64,000 nucleotides of DNA from Glutamicibacter sp. JC586 (GTDB lineage: Bacteria; Actinomycetota; Actinomycetes; Actinomycetales; Micrococcaceae): assembly GCF_009805585.1 (NCBI RefSeq), contig NZ_VHIN01000010.1:62001-126000 (forward strand), written 5' to 3'. The position numbers and the translations under genes were made by a program. The notes beneath the pieces were generated by a model. That model made no database searches and was not told the DNA's origin. It saw nothing but the letters and a program-made list of their open reading frames with translations. Position 1 is the stretch's first letter. Every line of letters starts with the position of its first letter. This document shows, one piece after another, positions 25,468 through 33,751 of the stretch.

Positions 25468-26532
25468 TTATACTCCCGCGTAGGAGTGCAGACCGTTGAA
25501 GAAAATGTTCACGATGGTGAAATTGAAGACTACACAGAGGAAGCCGATGATCGACAGCCATGCTGAGCGCGGGCCAGTCCAGCCACCGGTGGCTCGGGCG
25601 TGCAGGTAACCTGCGTAAACAACCCAGATCACGAATGACCAGACTTCCTTAGGATCCCAGCCCCAGTAGCGTCCCCAGGCAGCTTCAGCCCAGATCGCGC
25701 CGGCAATTACGGTGAAGGTCCACATCACGAAGGCGATGGTGTTGATACGGTAAGCAAAGTTTTCTAGGGCACCTGCTCCAGGAACCACGCGCATAAACGG
25801 CAGCTTGTCGCTCAAGCCCTCAGCCAGACGGTTCATCCGCGAATGCTGCAGCAACTGCAAGACGTTCATTGCAAAGCTGATGGCAAAGAGCGAAGAAGCC
25901 AGCACCGCGATAGAAACGTGAATGATGATCCAAGGAGACTGCAGGGCAGGAACCAGGTGACCTACGGGAGTTGGGAAACCAATGGTTGCTGCACACAGCA
26001 TCAAGGTCACCAGACCGGAGATGAATGAGCCCATGAAGCGCAGGTCCTTGATGATCAATACGATCAGGTAGACCAGAGCGACCAGGAAAGCGCCGGTAGT
26101 CAAGAACTCATACATATTGCCCCACGGCACACGGTGTGCCGCCAGTGCGCGGGAGACCACACCGAAACCATGCAGGGCAGCTGCCATCCACATCAGGATC
26201 ACGGCAACTCGCGCCATCGGACGCTTTGCCGAGAAGCTCGTGTAGGTCATCTTGTCGGTGACGATCTCTTCACTGATGTTATCGGCTCGGCCGGCCTCGC
26301 CACGGCGTTTGCGGTTGCCGCCTGCGACAGCGGCACCGGTTCCAACAAGCATTTCTTCGTCGCGCTTGAGCGCAGCGGAATCCATCTCAGAAATGGATTT
26401 GTTGGTCTTGGCCAAGTCGAGAGCGAAGATGACGAAGACAACACCATAGACCATGGCTGCCAGCAGCATGAACAGCTGGCTGTATTCACCCAGCGATTCA
26501 TTGATTGGTGCTAATGCCCCAGCGTTACCCAT
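25468..26532 (-). CDS. ccsB: Cytochrome c biogenesis protein CcsB (ResC)
   Basis: Multi-span membrane partner of ResB that carries haem to the outer face of the membrane and helps attach it to apocytochrome c (354 residues). The haem-handling tryptophan-rich loop WGRYWGWDPKEVWSFVIW is intact, with flanking His residues in the membrane helices. The ATG overlaps the end of resB by eight bases. It is the last gene of the leftward operon. A central ~45-residue cytoplasmic Lys/Arg-rich insert (GGNRKRRGEAGRA) follows the first helix, as in other actinobacteria. Confidence 0.94.
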   Translation of the reverse strand: MGNAGALAPINESLGEYSQLFMLLAAMVYGVVFVIFALDLAKTNKSISEMDSAALKRDEEMLVGTGAAVAGGNRKRRGEAGRADNISEEIVTDKMTYTSFSAKRPMARVAVILMWMAAALHGFGVVSRALAAHRVPWGNMYEFLTTGAFLVALVYLIVLIIKDLRFMGSFISGLVTLMLCAATIGFPTPVGHLVPALQSPWIIIHVSIAVLASSLFAISFAMNVLQLLQHSRMNRLAEGLSDKLPFMRVVPGAGALENFAYRINTIAFVMWTFTVIAGAIWAEAAWGRYWGWDPKEVWSFVIWVVYAGYLHARATGGWTGPRSAWLSIIGFLCVVFNFTIVNIFFNGLHSYAGV

Positions 26533-28153
26533 TTACTGCTCCTTGGTTCTGCTCTTCGCTGGCCAATGGCCAAGCCTTGTCAAAGATTTTTTGTAGTTCG
26601 CCAGCTTCGCGTTCAAGTCGTGGATCTTCGCCACGGGCCAACAGCGCATATTCGATACTACGCTTGCCGTCTTCATGCTTCAGCTTGACCCAAACACGAC
26701 GACGCGGGGTAAAGAGCGAAATCGCCAATCCAATCAGCGCCAATGCGGCAAAGATACCGATCGGAAGCTTGCCCGGGTCGTAGTTTACGTCCAGGGCTAC
26801 GTAACGCTTGAGATCGTCAAAGGTGATGCTTCCCTTGCCATCCGGTAGCTGATAGGTCTGGCCTGCTTCGAGGCGAATACCCCCGGCATCCAGATCGCGA
26901 CTGTTCAGTGCCTTCATCTTTGCGGTATCCAAGACAAATACGTTTTGTGATTCGCCGTTGTCCAGACCCAAGTCGCCGTAGAACGAGTTCAGGTGAAGCT
27001 GCGGGTTGATCGCGTTAGGGTCACCGGAAATGCCAAAACCGTTTTCGTCCACCAGCGCGGTCGGTAGCAAGAAGCCTTGGAAGCCTAGTTGATCAGGCTT
27101 GGCATCAGGGACCTTCAGAACAAAGATGGAGGTGAAAACCGAGTCCTGCGGAATCGAAGCGACCGGTCCAGAATAGGAAACCTTGCCATTGCCATCTCGC
27201 ACGGTGATCACCGGTGCATAGCCATTACCTACCAGGTAAACATCCGCCCCGTTGATTCGTAGTGGATGGTTCACCTTCAATTCCTGTTTCACGGGATCTG
27301 ACTGTGCGGTCTTGCGAACCTGCACGTGAGCCGTGAAATCTAGTGGTTGGCCGAAGTGCGATTCTGATTCACGATCAAAAACAATGTCGAACTTATCCAG
27401 CTTCACCGAATAGCCAGGCAGCTTATCAGCGTCAAAGGCAGTACCCGGAGTGAAGGAATCATAGGCGACCAACGAGTTCACGAAGGTCTCTCCCTCAACC
27501 ACCACGCGCTGACCGGTGTAACCGAAGGCCCCACCCACTGCGGCCGAAACCAACACACCAATCAATGAAATGTGGAAGACAAGATTACCGATTTCGCGGA
27601 AGTAGCCACGTTCTGCTGCTACGGAGCGTCCGGTAGCATCGTCGCGTCGTTCAACGCGGTAGCCACGCTTCTTCAGAATCTTGCACGAGTCTTCGATGAT
27701 CTGATCATCATCCGGAGTATCGGATTCGCCTTCGAGAATCTCGTGCGAAGCGTACTGCGGCAGGCGATCCAGACGCGCTGGGGTACGTGGAGGCGGCGTG
27801 CGCAAAGCTTGAGCATGCTTCTTCACACGCGGAATGATGCAGCCAACCAACGATACGAACAGCAAAATGTAAATTGCTGAGAACCAGACCGAGGAATAGA
27901 CGTCGAACATCTGGAAGCGGTCGAGCCACGGACCTGCCACTGGATGCTGATCCAGGTAGGCCACGACATTCTCCGGACCTGACGGGCGCTGCGGGAAAAT
28001 CGACCCCGGCACAGCGGCCACCGCCAGCAACAGCAACAGGAATAGTGCTGTTGGCATCGAGGTGAGCTGAGTCCAGATCCAGCGCAGGGATCCTACGAAC
28101 CCCAGGGCTGGAGCGTCTTGGATCTCTTTGGACTTCCGTTGTTTTTTCGCCAT
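26525..28153 (-). CDS. resB: Cytochrome c biogenesis protein ResB (Ccs1)
   Basis: 542-residue haem-lyase partner of CcsB. There are three N-terminal helices (about 35-55, 88-108, 185-205), a large extracytoplasmic domain, and a final helix near 475-495. Family marks are VPGSIFPQ, SVWFSAIYILLFVSLVGCIIPR, FHISLIGVLVSAA and the late NYDPGK-LPIGIFAALALIG region. The start overlaps the ccdA stop by one base. The cytoplasmic Arg-rich stretch between helices 2 and 3 is usual for the family. Confidence 0.94.
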   Translation of the reverse strand: MAKKQRKSKEIQDAPALGFVGSLRWIWTQLTSMPTALFLLLLLAVAAVPGSIFPQRPSGPENVVAYLDQHPVAGPWLDRFQMFDVYSSVWFSAIYILLFVSLVGCIIPRVKKHAQALRTPPPRTPARLDRLPQYASHEILEGESDTPDDDQIIEDSCKILKKRGYRVERRDDATGRSVAAERGYFREIGNLVFHISLIGVLVSAAVGGAFGYTGQRVVVEGETFVNSLVAYDSFTPGTAFDADKLPGYSVKLDKFDIVFDRESESHFGQPLDFTAHVQVRKTAQSDPVKQELKVNHPLRINGADVYLVGNGYAPVITVRDGNGKVSYSGPVASIPQDSVFTSIFVLKVPDAKPDQLGFQGFLLPTALVDENGFGISGDPNAINPQLHLNSFYGDLGLDNGESQNVFVLDTAKMKALNSRDLDAGGIRLEAGQTYQLPDGKGSITFDDLKRYVALDVNYDPGKLPIGIFAALALIGLAISLFTPRRRVWVKLKHEDGKRSIEYALLARGEDPRLEREAGELQKIFDKAWPLASEEQNQGAVNG

Positions 28154-28908
28154 TAAATTGGCAACCTCACTTCATTGGCAAACCAGTTTTGCAGTTCCGA
28201 TACCCACGTGCCCCACAGGCCGGTCACCATGACCAGGCCCAACACCATGAGCATGGCCCCGCCAAAGCGCATGATGAATACCTGATGTTTGCGGAAGAAC
28301 GCTAGTGCTTGCATGCCGCGTTGCAGTCCCAAAGCAATCAGGATGAACGGCAGCCCCAGGCCTAGGCAATAGAACGCGGTGAGCACCGTGCCTCGTGCGA
28401 CGTTGGCTCCGCTGCCGGTGGACATGATCAGCACGGCGCTCAGTGTTGGGCCGATGCACGGTGCCCAGCCCAGCCCGAAGGTCAGGCCCAAGATTGGTGC
28501 ACCCCACAGTCCTGCAGGTGGTTTCTTGTGGATCTTGCGGTCGCGCTGCATCCAAGAGAAGCCACCCATGAAGACCACACCCATGAAGATGACTACAACG
28601 CCCAATAGCTGGGTGACCCAGGAGCCGTTAAACCTCAGCCATGCGGTGGCCTGGCTAAAGAGCACTCCGGCGGCGATAAAAACGACGGAGAAGCCCAAAA
28701 CGAACAGCAGAATTCCAGCTACTACCCGTCCCCGACGGTGATCTTTCAAATCCGCTCCGGTCAACCCGGTGACATAGCCAAGGAAGCCCGGAACTAGTGG
28801 CAATACGCAGGGTGAAAGGAAGGACACCAGTCCCGCCAGTACCGCAACCGGTGAGGCCAGAAGTAACGACCCGTCAAGGACTATGTCGGCAAAAGGATTA
28901 GAGGTCAA
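28153..28908 (-). CDS. ccdA: Thiol-disulfide interchange membrane protein CcdA
   Basis: Passes electrons from cytoplasmic thioredoxin across the membrane to TlpA/ResA, which reduces apocytochrome c (251 residues, six helices). The two redox cysteines are in VSFLSPCVLPLVPG and GWAPCIGPTLSA. The start is TTG 28908, three bases after the tlpA stop. The site in front is weak, so translation probably relies on coupling. Confidence 0.94.
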   Translation of the reverse strand: MTSNPFADIVLDGSLLLASPVAVLAGLVSFLSPCVLPLVPGFLGYVTGLTGADLKDHRRGRVVAGILLFVLGFSVVFIAAGVLFSQATAWLRFNGSWVTQLLGVVVIFMGVVFMGGFSWMQRDRKIHKKPPAGLWGAPILGLTFGLGWAPCIGPTLSAVLIMSTGSGANVARGTVLTAFYCLGLGLPFILIALGLQRGMQALAFFRKHQVFIMRFGGAMLMVLGLVMVTGLWGTWVSELQNWFANEVRLPI

Positions 28909-28911
28909 CGC

Positions 28912-29535
28912 CTAGCTCAACTTCTCAGTCAACGCGGTATTGATCAACGACTTCAAAGTGCTCGGATCAGCGGCACCAATCACGCGAGCGCGCACCCGTC
29001 CCTTACGGTCCAATACCAAAGTGGAAGGAACCGCCTGCAATGGCACGTACTTGGTCATCGCCAGTTGGATATCCCCTGAGGTGTCCTGAATCGACTCGTA
29101 TGGAAGATCAAAGGTGCGCTCGAATGCCTTGGCGGCTTCTGCTTCATCACGCACGTTGACGCCAAGGAACTCCACCTTGTTGCCAAAGTGGTCTGCGAGC
29201 TTCTTCAAATCAGGCGCTTCAATACGGCATGGTGCACAGGCTGCGTACCAGAAGTTCAAGACGATCGGTTTGCCTTCCCACTGGCTGAAATCGATTTTCG
29301 TGCCGTGGTAGGTTTCTGCCTGGATCTGAACCGGTTCAGTGCGCTTGGCTACCTCATATTCTTGAACTGCTCCGTCGCCAGCGATGTAGTTTTTGCCATC
29401 ACCATTATTGGCTTGAGCGGTCAAGGTATCTTCTTTGGCGCAAGCGGCCAACGGAACAATTGCGGCAGCAACCATCAACGAACGCAACATCGTGCGTCGG
29501 CTTAGATTCTTTGGGGTAGGCAAAGGACCAGTCAT
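28912..29535 (-). CDS. TlpA/ResA-like thioredoxin-fold lipoprotein
   Basis: Extracytoplasmic thiol reductase feeding cytochrome c maturation (207 residues). A twin-arginine-like SRRTMLR and the lipobox LAAC (Cys about 32) predict a Tat-exported lipoprotein. The redox motif CAPC is in FWYAACAPCRIEAPD, with the family helix after it. The cis-Pro region is VPSTLVLDRKGRV. It stands between the phosphatase gene and ccdA on the leftward operon, so CcdA is its likely electron donor. Confidence 0.93.
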   Translation of the reverse strand: MTGPLPTPKNLSRRTMLRSLMVAAAIVPLAACAKEDTLTAQANNGDGKNYIAGDGAVQEYEVAKRTEPVQIQAETYHGTKIDFSQWEGKPIVLNFWYAACAPCRIEAPDLKKLADHFGNKVEFLGVNVRDEAEAAKAFERTFDLPYESIQDTSGDIQLAMTKYVPLQAVPSTLVLDRKGRVRARVIGAADPSTLKSLINTALTEKLS

Positions 29536-29539
29536 TTAC

Positions 29540-30202
29540 TTATGCTCCAGGAATGTTTGCTGCGCCGGCCAGTAGCTCGGGGTTTGGTTCGGTGTATCGC
29601 ACGGAGACTAGTTCGTCCCCCTCAAAATCAAAGCTGGTCACCGATGCCAAGGTGCACTCGCGTTGACGAGGATCATGCCACAACGGTTTGTTCTCGGCAG
29701 CCCTACGGGTCACCCAGATCGGCAGCTGATGGCTGACAATAATTATTTCGGCCCCTTCGCCATGCTCAGCCACCGCGGCCCGGCGATGATCATCCATGGC
29801 CTCACGCATGCGCGCGACTTGCTCCGCATAAGGCTCGCCCCAGGAGGGCTTTAGCGGATTGGTCAACAGTGGCCAGTACTTTGGCTGGCGCAAATGTTGG
29901 GCGACCTTAGATAGGCCTTGAAGTTTGTTTCCGGCTTCGATGACCCTGTCGTCGGTATGGATCGGCAAGTTCAATGCCTGGCTTGTTGGAGCGGCGGTTT
30001 GCTGAGCACGGATCAAGGGAGAGGCGACCAGACGTACTACCTTGGCTCCCTCGGCCTGACGCTGGGCGAAGAATTCGCCTGCCGCATCAGCCATGGTGAA
30101 TCCCAGCTCGGAGAGCCCGTAACCGGGGATCCGTCCGTAGAGAATACGGTCAGGGTTGAAAACTTCCCCGTGGCGCAACAAATGGACGGTCGTTAAAGGC
30201 AT
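29540..30202 (-). CDS. Histidine phosphatase family protein
   Basis: Phosphoglycerate-mutase-like phosphatase (220 residues). The phospho-His motif is LLRHGEVFNPDR; second-His and Arg residues are in SPLIRAQQT and IIVSHQLPIW. Substrate unknown. It lies first in the leftward cytochrome c maturation operon, four bases before tlpA, an arrangement common in Micrococcaceae. It is probably co-transcribed without a direct part in haem chemistry. Confidence 0.88.
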   Translation of the reverse strand: MPLTTVHLLRHGEVFNPDRILYGRIPGYGLSELGFTMADAAGEFFAQRQAEGAKVVRLVASPLIRAQQTAAPTSQALNLPIHTDDRVIEAGNKLQGLSKVAQHLRQPKYWPLLTNPLKPSWGEPYAEQVARMREAMDDHRRAAVAEHGEGAEIIIVSHQLPIWVTRRAAENKPLWHDPRQRECTLASVTSFDFEGDELVSVRYTEPNPELLAGAANIPGA

Positions 30203-30296
30203 GCTTCCAGTGTCTCAAATGTTCAGTGCAAATTAGGCATATTGTGTCCACCATCAACTATTCACAGCACACGCATGGGATTCCCATATAGAAAAA

Positions 30297-30312
30297 CCAT
30301 CCTTTCGGATGG
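30297..30312 (-). terminator. Small terminator-like hairpin pointing left
   Basis: CCATCC-TTTC-GGATGG with TTTTT on the minus strand. No leftward gene ends here; the nearest one starts at 30202 beyond it. It could stop antisense transcription from the 30380 gene region, or be chance. Confidence 0.45.
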
Positions 30313-30379
30313 GGTGTCTCACAAAGGCTAAGCATTAGTCTTAGATACAACGACCGTTCGACCCAAAGGATGATGATTC

Positions 30380-31171
30380 TTGAGTAACTACGATCCGAAT
30401 CAACCGGGCCAACCCTACAATCCAGAATCTGGTGCGTCGGGAGCAAATCCCACACCATACGGCGAAAACCCTTACGCTCAGCAGCCTTCACCGTATGGAG
30501 AGAATCCTTATGGACAAGCGCCTGGGACTCAACAGGCGCCGTACGGTCAGGCTCCAGTAACTCCTGGCTACAACCAGTTCCCTAATCAGGGTGGCTACGC
30601 TGCGGTCCAGCCACCAGCAACTCGTCCAAAGACTTTGCAGATCGCGTTTATTATGATTCTGCTTTCCGGAATTGTTGGTGCCATCGCTAGCTACATGATG
30701 TCTACCTCCAATATGGTCGCCAACATGATGTCATCGCAGTGGGCAGCCGTGCAGCAAGAGTTGCAGACGCAGATGGAAGCTTCGCCCGAGATGGCCAATG
30801 ATCCAACCCTGCAGCAAATGATGAACAGTCCTGAAGCGTTCATGGAACAAGCCAGCTCAATGATTACGGGCATTGCCGTGGTTGGCGCGATCATCTCGGT
30901 GATCTTGTACTTCCTGGTCGGTTTCTTTGTCGGACGAGGGGTCGGCGCGATGCGTATTATCGCGACAATTCTGGCAGTACTGTCGCTGTTCGGTATGTTC
31001 TCCACCGTGACCATGATTGGCATGTTCGGTGACTCTCAGGCTGGTGCCTTAAGCGCGGTCTACATCATCGGTGTATTGCTGGGCATCGCCGGCGTGGTCT
31101 TCGCTTGGCTTCGCCCATCTTCGGAATACATCGCTGCACGCCGCATGGCACGCCGCGCAGGTTACCGGTAA
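30380..31171 (+). CDS. Tyr/Gln/Pro-rich membrane protein of unknown function
   Basis: 263 residues. Residues 1-75 are low complexity, dominated by Pro, Gln, Tyr, Gly and Asn, with a repeated YGENPY unit. Four predicted helices follow (about 90-112, 165-185, 192-213, 220-240), then a short basic tail. The loop between helices 1 and 2 is Met/Gln-rich (MMSSQWAAVQQELQTQM). The layout fits actinobacterial proteins with a disordered cytoplasmic N terminus, but I recognise no function. TTG 30380 has AAAGGATG about nine bases upstream. It stands alone, with a terminator following. Confidence 0.8.
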   Translation: MSNYDPNQPGQPYNPESGASGANPTPYGENPYAQQPSPYGENPYGQAPGTQQAPYGQAPVTPGYNQFPNQGGYAAVQPPATRPKTLQIAFIMILLSGIVGAIASYMMSTSNMVANMMSSQWAAVQQELQTQMEASPEMANDPTLQQMMNSPEAFMEQASSMITGIAVVGAIISVILYFLVGFFVGRGVGAMRIIATILAVLSLFGMFSTVTMIGMFGDSQAGALSAVYIIGVLLGIAGVVFAWLRPSSEYIAARRMARRAGYR

Positions 31172-31203
31172 ACACCAGTAATCACCGGAATCGGGGCAAC
31201 GAT

Positions 31204-31251
31204 AAAGGCGTTGTCGCTTCCGTCTTCACAGACTGAAGCGACAACGCCTTT
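31204..31251. terminator. Terminator between the membrane protein and rex
   Basis: AAAGGCGTTGTCGCTTC pairs over 17 bp with GAAGCGACAACGCCTTT around a 14-base loop. It serves convergent genes. Confidence 0.88.
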
Positions 31252-31269
31252 TGCGTACCTGAAAGCGCA

Positions 31270-31905
31270 CTAGCCCTGAACTGCGAGGTACGCCAGAATC
31301 TGTAGTTCTGTAGACAGATCAACGCGCCGAAGGTTCATTCCGGACGGTACCTTTAGCGGCTTTGGTGCGAACGACAACACTGATCTCACAGAGTTCTCTG
31401 CCAGCTCGTAGACGAGATCCTGAGCGGCTTCACCGGGCACAGCCAAGACCGCGATGTTGATTTCTTCCCGGCTGACCACCTGCGCCAGATCCGCGATGGC
31501 TTCGACTTTCAAGTTACCTACAGCTTCACCTATCAACCCCGGGTCAACATCCAAAATGGCTTTGACGTTGAACCCACGCGAAGTGAAACCGGCGTAGCCG
31601 CTCAGCGCACGGCCGAGGTTACCTGCACCGATGATTGCGACTTTCCAGTCTTGGTTCAGTCCCAGTGTCCGGCTGATGTGTTCGGCCAGTTCACGCACCA
31701 CATAGCCCACTCCCCGAGTGCCGTAGGAGCCAAGCCACGACAGATCCTTGCGTAGGATCGCAGGGTTCACGCCCGCTTCTTTAGCCAGCACACCTGAACT
31801 GGTACGTTCGCGTCCTTGCGATTCCAGGGTGTTTAGTGCGCGCAGATATTGAGTCAAACGAGCCAAGGTGGCCTCAGGCAGGACACGGGCCTCTAGCTCA
31901 GACAT
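31270..31905 (-). CDS. rex: Redox-sensing transcriptional repressor Rex
   Basis: Senses the NADH/NAD ratio and represses respiratory and fermentative genes (211 residues). An N-terminal winged helix (about 10-75; RTSSGVLAKEAGVNPAILRKDLSWLG) is followed by a Rossmann domain with VAIIGAGNLGRALSGY and the domain-swap C terminus. The recognition-helix stretch PAILRKDLS is typical. It is probably co-transcribed with the glutaredoxin-like gene 66 bases upstream. It sits close to the menaquinone and cytochrome c genes, which are plausible targets, though I found no clear Rex palindrome in front of them. Confidence 0.95.
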   Translation of the reverse strand: MSELEARVLPEATLARLTQYLRALNTLESQGRERTSSGVLAKEAGVNPAILRKDLSWLGSYGTRGVGYVVRELAEHISRTLGLNQDWKVAIIGAGNLGRALSGYAGFTSRGFNVKAILDVDPGLIGEAVGNLKVEAIADLAQVVSREEINIAVLAVPGEAAQDLVYELAENSVRSVLSFAPKPLKVPSGMNLRRVDLSTELQILAYLAVQG

Positions 31906-31971
31906 CTTCTATTCCTGCACTTTCAAATGATCTAGGCGAGTACGGGCGCCTCGTCATGTTTAATACAACCG

Positions 31972-32217
31972 CTAGTTGGTCAGCAGACGCTCAAGCCGTT
32001 GGGGATCTATGGTCCAGAAATCTCGGACCTGCCCATCAATGAAGAGCACTGGAACTTCTTCGTTGTGCTTTGCCAGGAGCTCCGGGTTCTGGTCAATATC
32101 AACCTCAGTAAATTCCATCTTCAGCCGGCTCGTCACCTCGGACACCGTTGCCCGAGCGGCGTGGCAAAGATGGCAATCTTTTCGGACCAACAGCTGAACT
32201 TCATGCAAAGTACTCAC
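31972..32217 (-). CDS. Glutaredoxin-like protein
   Basis: 81-residue thioredoxin-fold protein with the redox motif C-H-L-C (residues 15-18) and the cis-Pro region EEVPVLFIDG. It belongs to the DUF836/glutaredoxin-like group often next to rex in Micrococcaceae. The GTG start is at 32217. Partner and substrate are unknown; cytoplasmic thiol exchange is the family expectation. Confidence 0.88.
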   Translation of the reverse strand: MSTLHEVQLLVRKDCHLCHAARATVSEVTSRLKMEFTEVDIDQNPELLAKHNEEVPVLFIDGQVRDFWTIDPQRLERLLTN

Positions 32218-32279
32218 GTATCTATAATCTCACGAGCCGTAACCACGCTTGAACTTTACGATGAAATAAACTGATTCAA

Positions 32280-33086
32280 ATGTCTTCTTCAGAACTTGAT
32301 TCCACGCAGCCAGCATCTGTGGCACCTGACACTGTCGCTGCCTTTTTTGATGTGGACAATACTTTGGTCCGTGGCGCTTCGCTCTACCTGCTGGCGCGCA
32401 AAATGCGTGAGCACAAATTCTTTCAGTTCCGTGAAATCATTTGGTTCGCGCTGAAGCAACTTCGTTTTGCTGCTCGTGGTGAGCATTTGGGTGATATTCA
32501 TCAGATTCGTGATCGTGCGCTCATGATGGTTCGCGGAATTTCAGTGGCAGAGATTGAAGAAATCGGCAACGAGATTTACGACGAGTTCATCGAGCCCAAG
32601 CTCTGGGCCGGGACCGTCGCCATCGCTCGTCAGCACCTTCATGTTGGCAGAGAGGTATGGCTGGTGACTGCCACTCCCTTAGAAGTGGCGAATGTCATCT
32701 CGGATCGGCTCGGTCTTTCCGGTGCTTTGGGCACCGTGGTGGAAAGTCGGGACGGTTTATACACCGGCGCATTGGCCAGCCCAATTCTTCACGCGGCTGA
32801 AAAAGCTCAGGCTGTTCGGTCTCTGGCCAAGGCTCGCGGGATCTCCCTCTCACGCTCCTGGGCATACTCAGATTCTTATAACGACGTTCCGTTGTTGGAG
32901 GCAGTCGGTCACCCGGTGTGCATCAATCCCGATGCTCGGTTGCGTGCCTATGCCAAGCGTCGAGGCTGGCAGGTCTACGATTTCCGAACCGGTCAGCGAG
33001 CGGCAAAACTCAGCCTAAGAGCTGCTGGTGTCTTCGGTGCCTTGTGGGCGGCCAGACGCTCTATTCTGCGCCGTTCCGGCTCCTAG
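32280..33086 (+). CDS. HAD-IB family phosphatase
   Basis: Haloacid-dehalogenase hydrolase of subfamily IB (268 residues, SerB-like). Motif I AAFFDVDNTLV has both Asp residues; motif II is VTATPLEVA; motif III Lys and Asp are in the AEKAQAVRSLAK and SYNDVPLLEAVG regions. The C-terminal helix LRAAGVFGALWAARRS could associate with the membrane. The substrate is unknown; close relatives are called phosphoserine phosphatases or lysophosphatidate-type phosphatases. It is divergent from glutaredoxin-rex and convergent with bS22. Confidence 0.9.
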   Translation: MSSSELDSTQPASVAPDTVAAFFDVDNTLVRGASLYLLARKMREHKFFQFREIIWFALKQLRFAARGEHLGDIHQIRDRALMMVRGISVAEIEEIGNEIYDEFIEPKLWAGTVAIARQHLHVGREVWLVTATPLEVANVISDRLGLSGALGTVVESRDGLYTGALASPILHAAEKAQAVRSLAKARGISLSRSWAYSDSYNDVPLLEAVGHPVCINPDARLRAYAKRRGWQVYDFRTGQRAAKLSLRAAGVFGALWAARRSILRRSGS

Positions 33087-33116
33087 CGAGACTGAGAGTA
33101 CTTCCACATAAAGCAA

Positions 33117-33156
33117 TCGCCACCGTTTGCAGTTCAACTGCATATCGGTGGCGATG
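33117..33156. terminator. Terminator between HAD gene and bS22
   Basis: ATCGCCACCG pairs with CGGTGGCGAT, with a nested TGCAGTT-C-AACTGCA stem in the loop. Convergent genes flank it. There is no strong T-run. Confidence 0.7.
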
Positions 33157-33187
33157 ATTGCCTAACGGCAAAGTGCTCGAAGTAGAT

Positions 33188-33286
33188 TTACTTCTTATTG
33201 CGACGCTGGTGGCGAGTCTTACGAAGCAATTTGCGGTGCTTCTTCTTGGACATACGCTTGCGGCGCTTCTTGATAACAGAGCCCAT
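33188..33286 (-). CDS. Small basic ribosomal protein bS22 (AURKAIP1/COX24 domain)
   Basis: 32-residue, extremely basic protein reading [19 protein letters not shown]..., with half its residues Lys or Arg. The pattern matches the mini-protein bS22 that binds the 30S subunit in actinobacteria. ATG 33286 follows GAGGAACC. It is easily missed because of its size. It lies between the HAD gene and the BldC-like gene, the usual actinobacterial place. Confidence 0.9.
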   Translation of the reverse strand: MGSVIKKRRKRMSKKKHRKLLRKTRHQRRNKK

Positions 33287-33424
33287 AATGGTTCCTCACA
33301 AACTAATAAATGCGTCAACCCAAAATAACTGCTTGCACCTAAGTGCAAGCACAGGGTTGACCGGACGTTAAACGTTCCTTAATAGATTACCCGCTTTTCG
33401 GTCATGCTCTGACCATCGTGCGGA

Positions 33425-33649
33425 CTAACGACCGTAAGAACCGGTACCGTGCTGCGGATCGATAGCCGCGGCGCTTAGGTAGGATTCCACAGCGTTCTCT
33501 GGAACACGATAGGAGCGACCGAATTGAACGGCAGGCAAATCGCCGGCGTGAATCAGCCGATAAACCGTCATTTTGGAAACACGCATCATGTCAGCCACCT
33601 CGGCTACCGTCATGAAACGGGCTCCTGCAAAATTCTGTTTATCCGTCAT
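33425..33649 (-). CDS. bldC: BldC-like MerR-type DNA-binding protein
   Basis: 74-residue single-domain regulator: a winged helix of the excisionase/MerR type with MTVAEVADMMRVSKMTVYRL and FGRSYRVPENAVESYL. Length and sequence match BldC of Streptomyces and relatives, which binds direct repeats cooperatively. In non-sporulating Micrococcaceae the regulon is unknown. A 13-bp-arm inverted repeat lies 45-102 bases upstream. Confidence 0.88.
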   Translation of the reverse strand: MTDKQNFAGARFMTVAEVADMMRVSKMTVYRLIHAGDLPAVQFGRSYRVPENAVESYLSAAAIDPQHGTGSYGR

Positions 33650-33693
33650 GCGGGATAGTCTCCTGACGCTGATCTCTATTTCGTCGCGTTACT

Positions 33694-33751
33694 AGCGAAG
33701 GTGAACTTACACGACTTTGGATCAACATCGGCGATCAGGTTCACGTTCGCT
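33694..33751. repeat. Imperfect inverted repeat upstream of the BldC-like gene
   Basis: AGCGAAGGTGAAC (33694-33706) and GTTCACGTTCGCT (33739-33751) match at 12 of 13 positions as an inverted repeat across 32 bases. It is in the 254-base gap between gdhA and the BldC-like gene. It could be an operator pair or an RNA hairpin in the leader. Confidence 0.5.

Noticed and set aside
30345-30362. CGACCGTTCG upstream of the 30380 gene, similar to the PAA operator core
   Set aside because: Only the central eight or nine bases match and the flanks are not palindromic; the gene has no PAA link.
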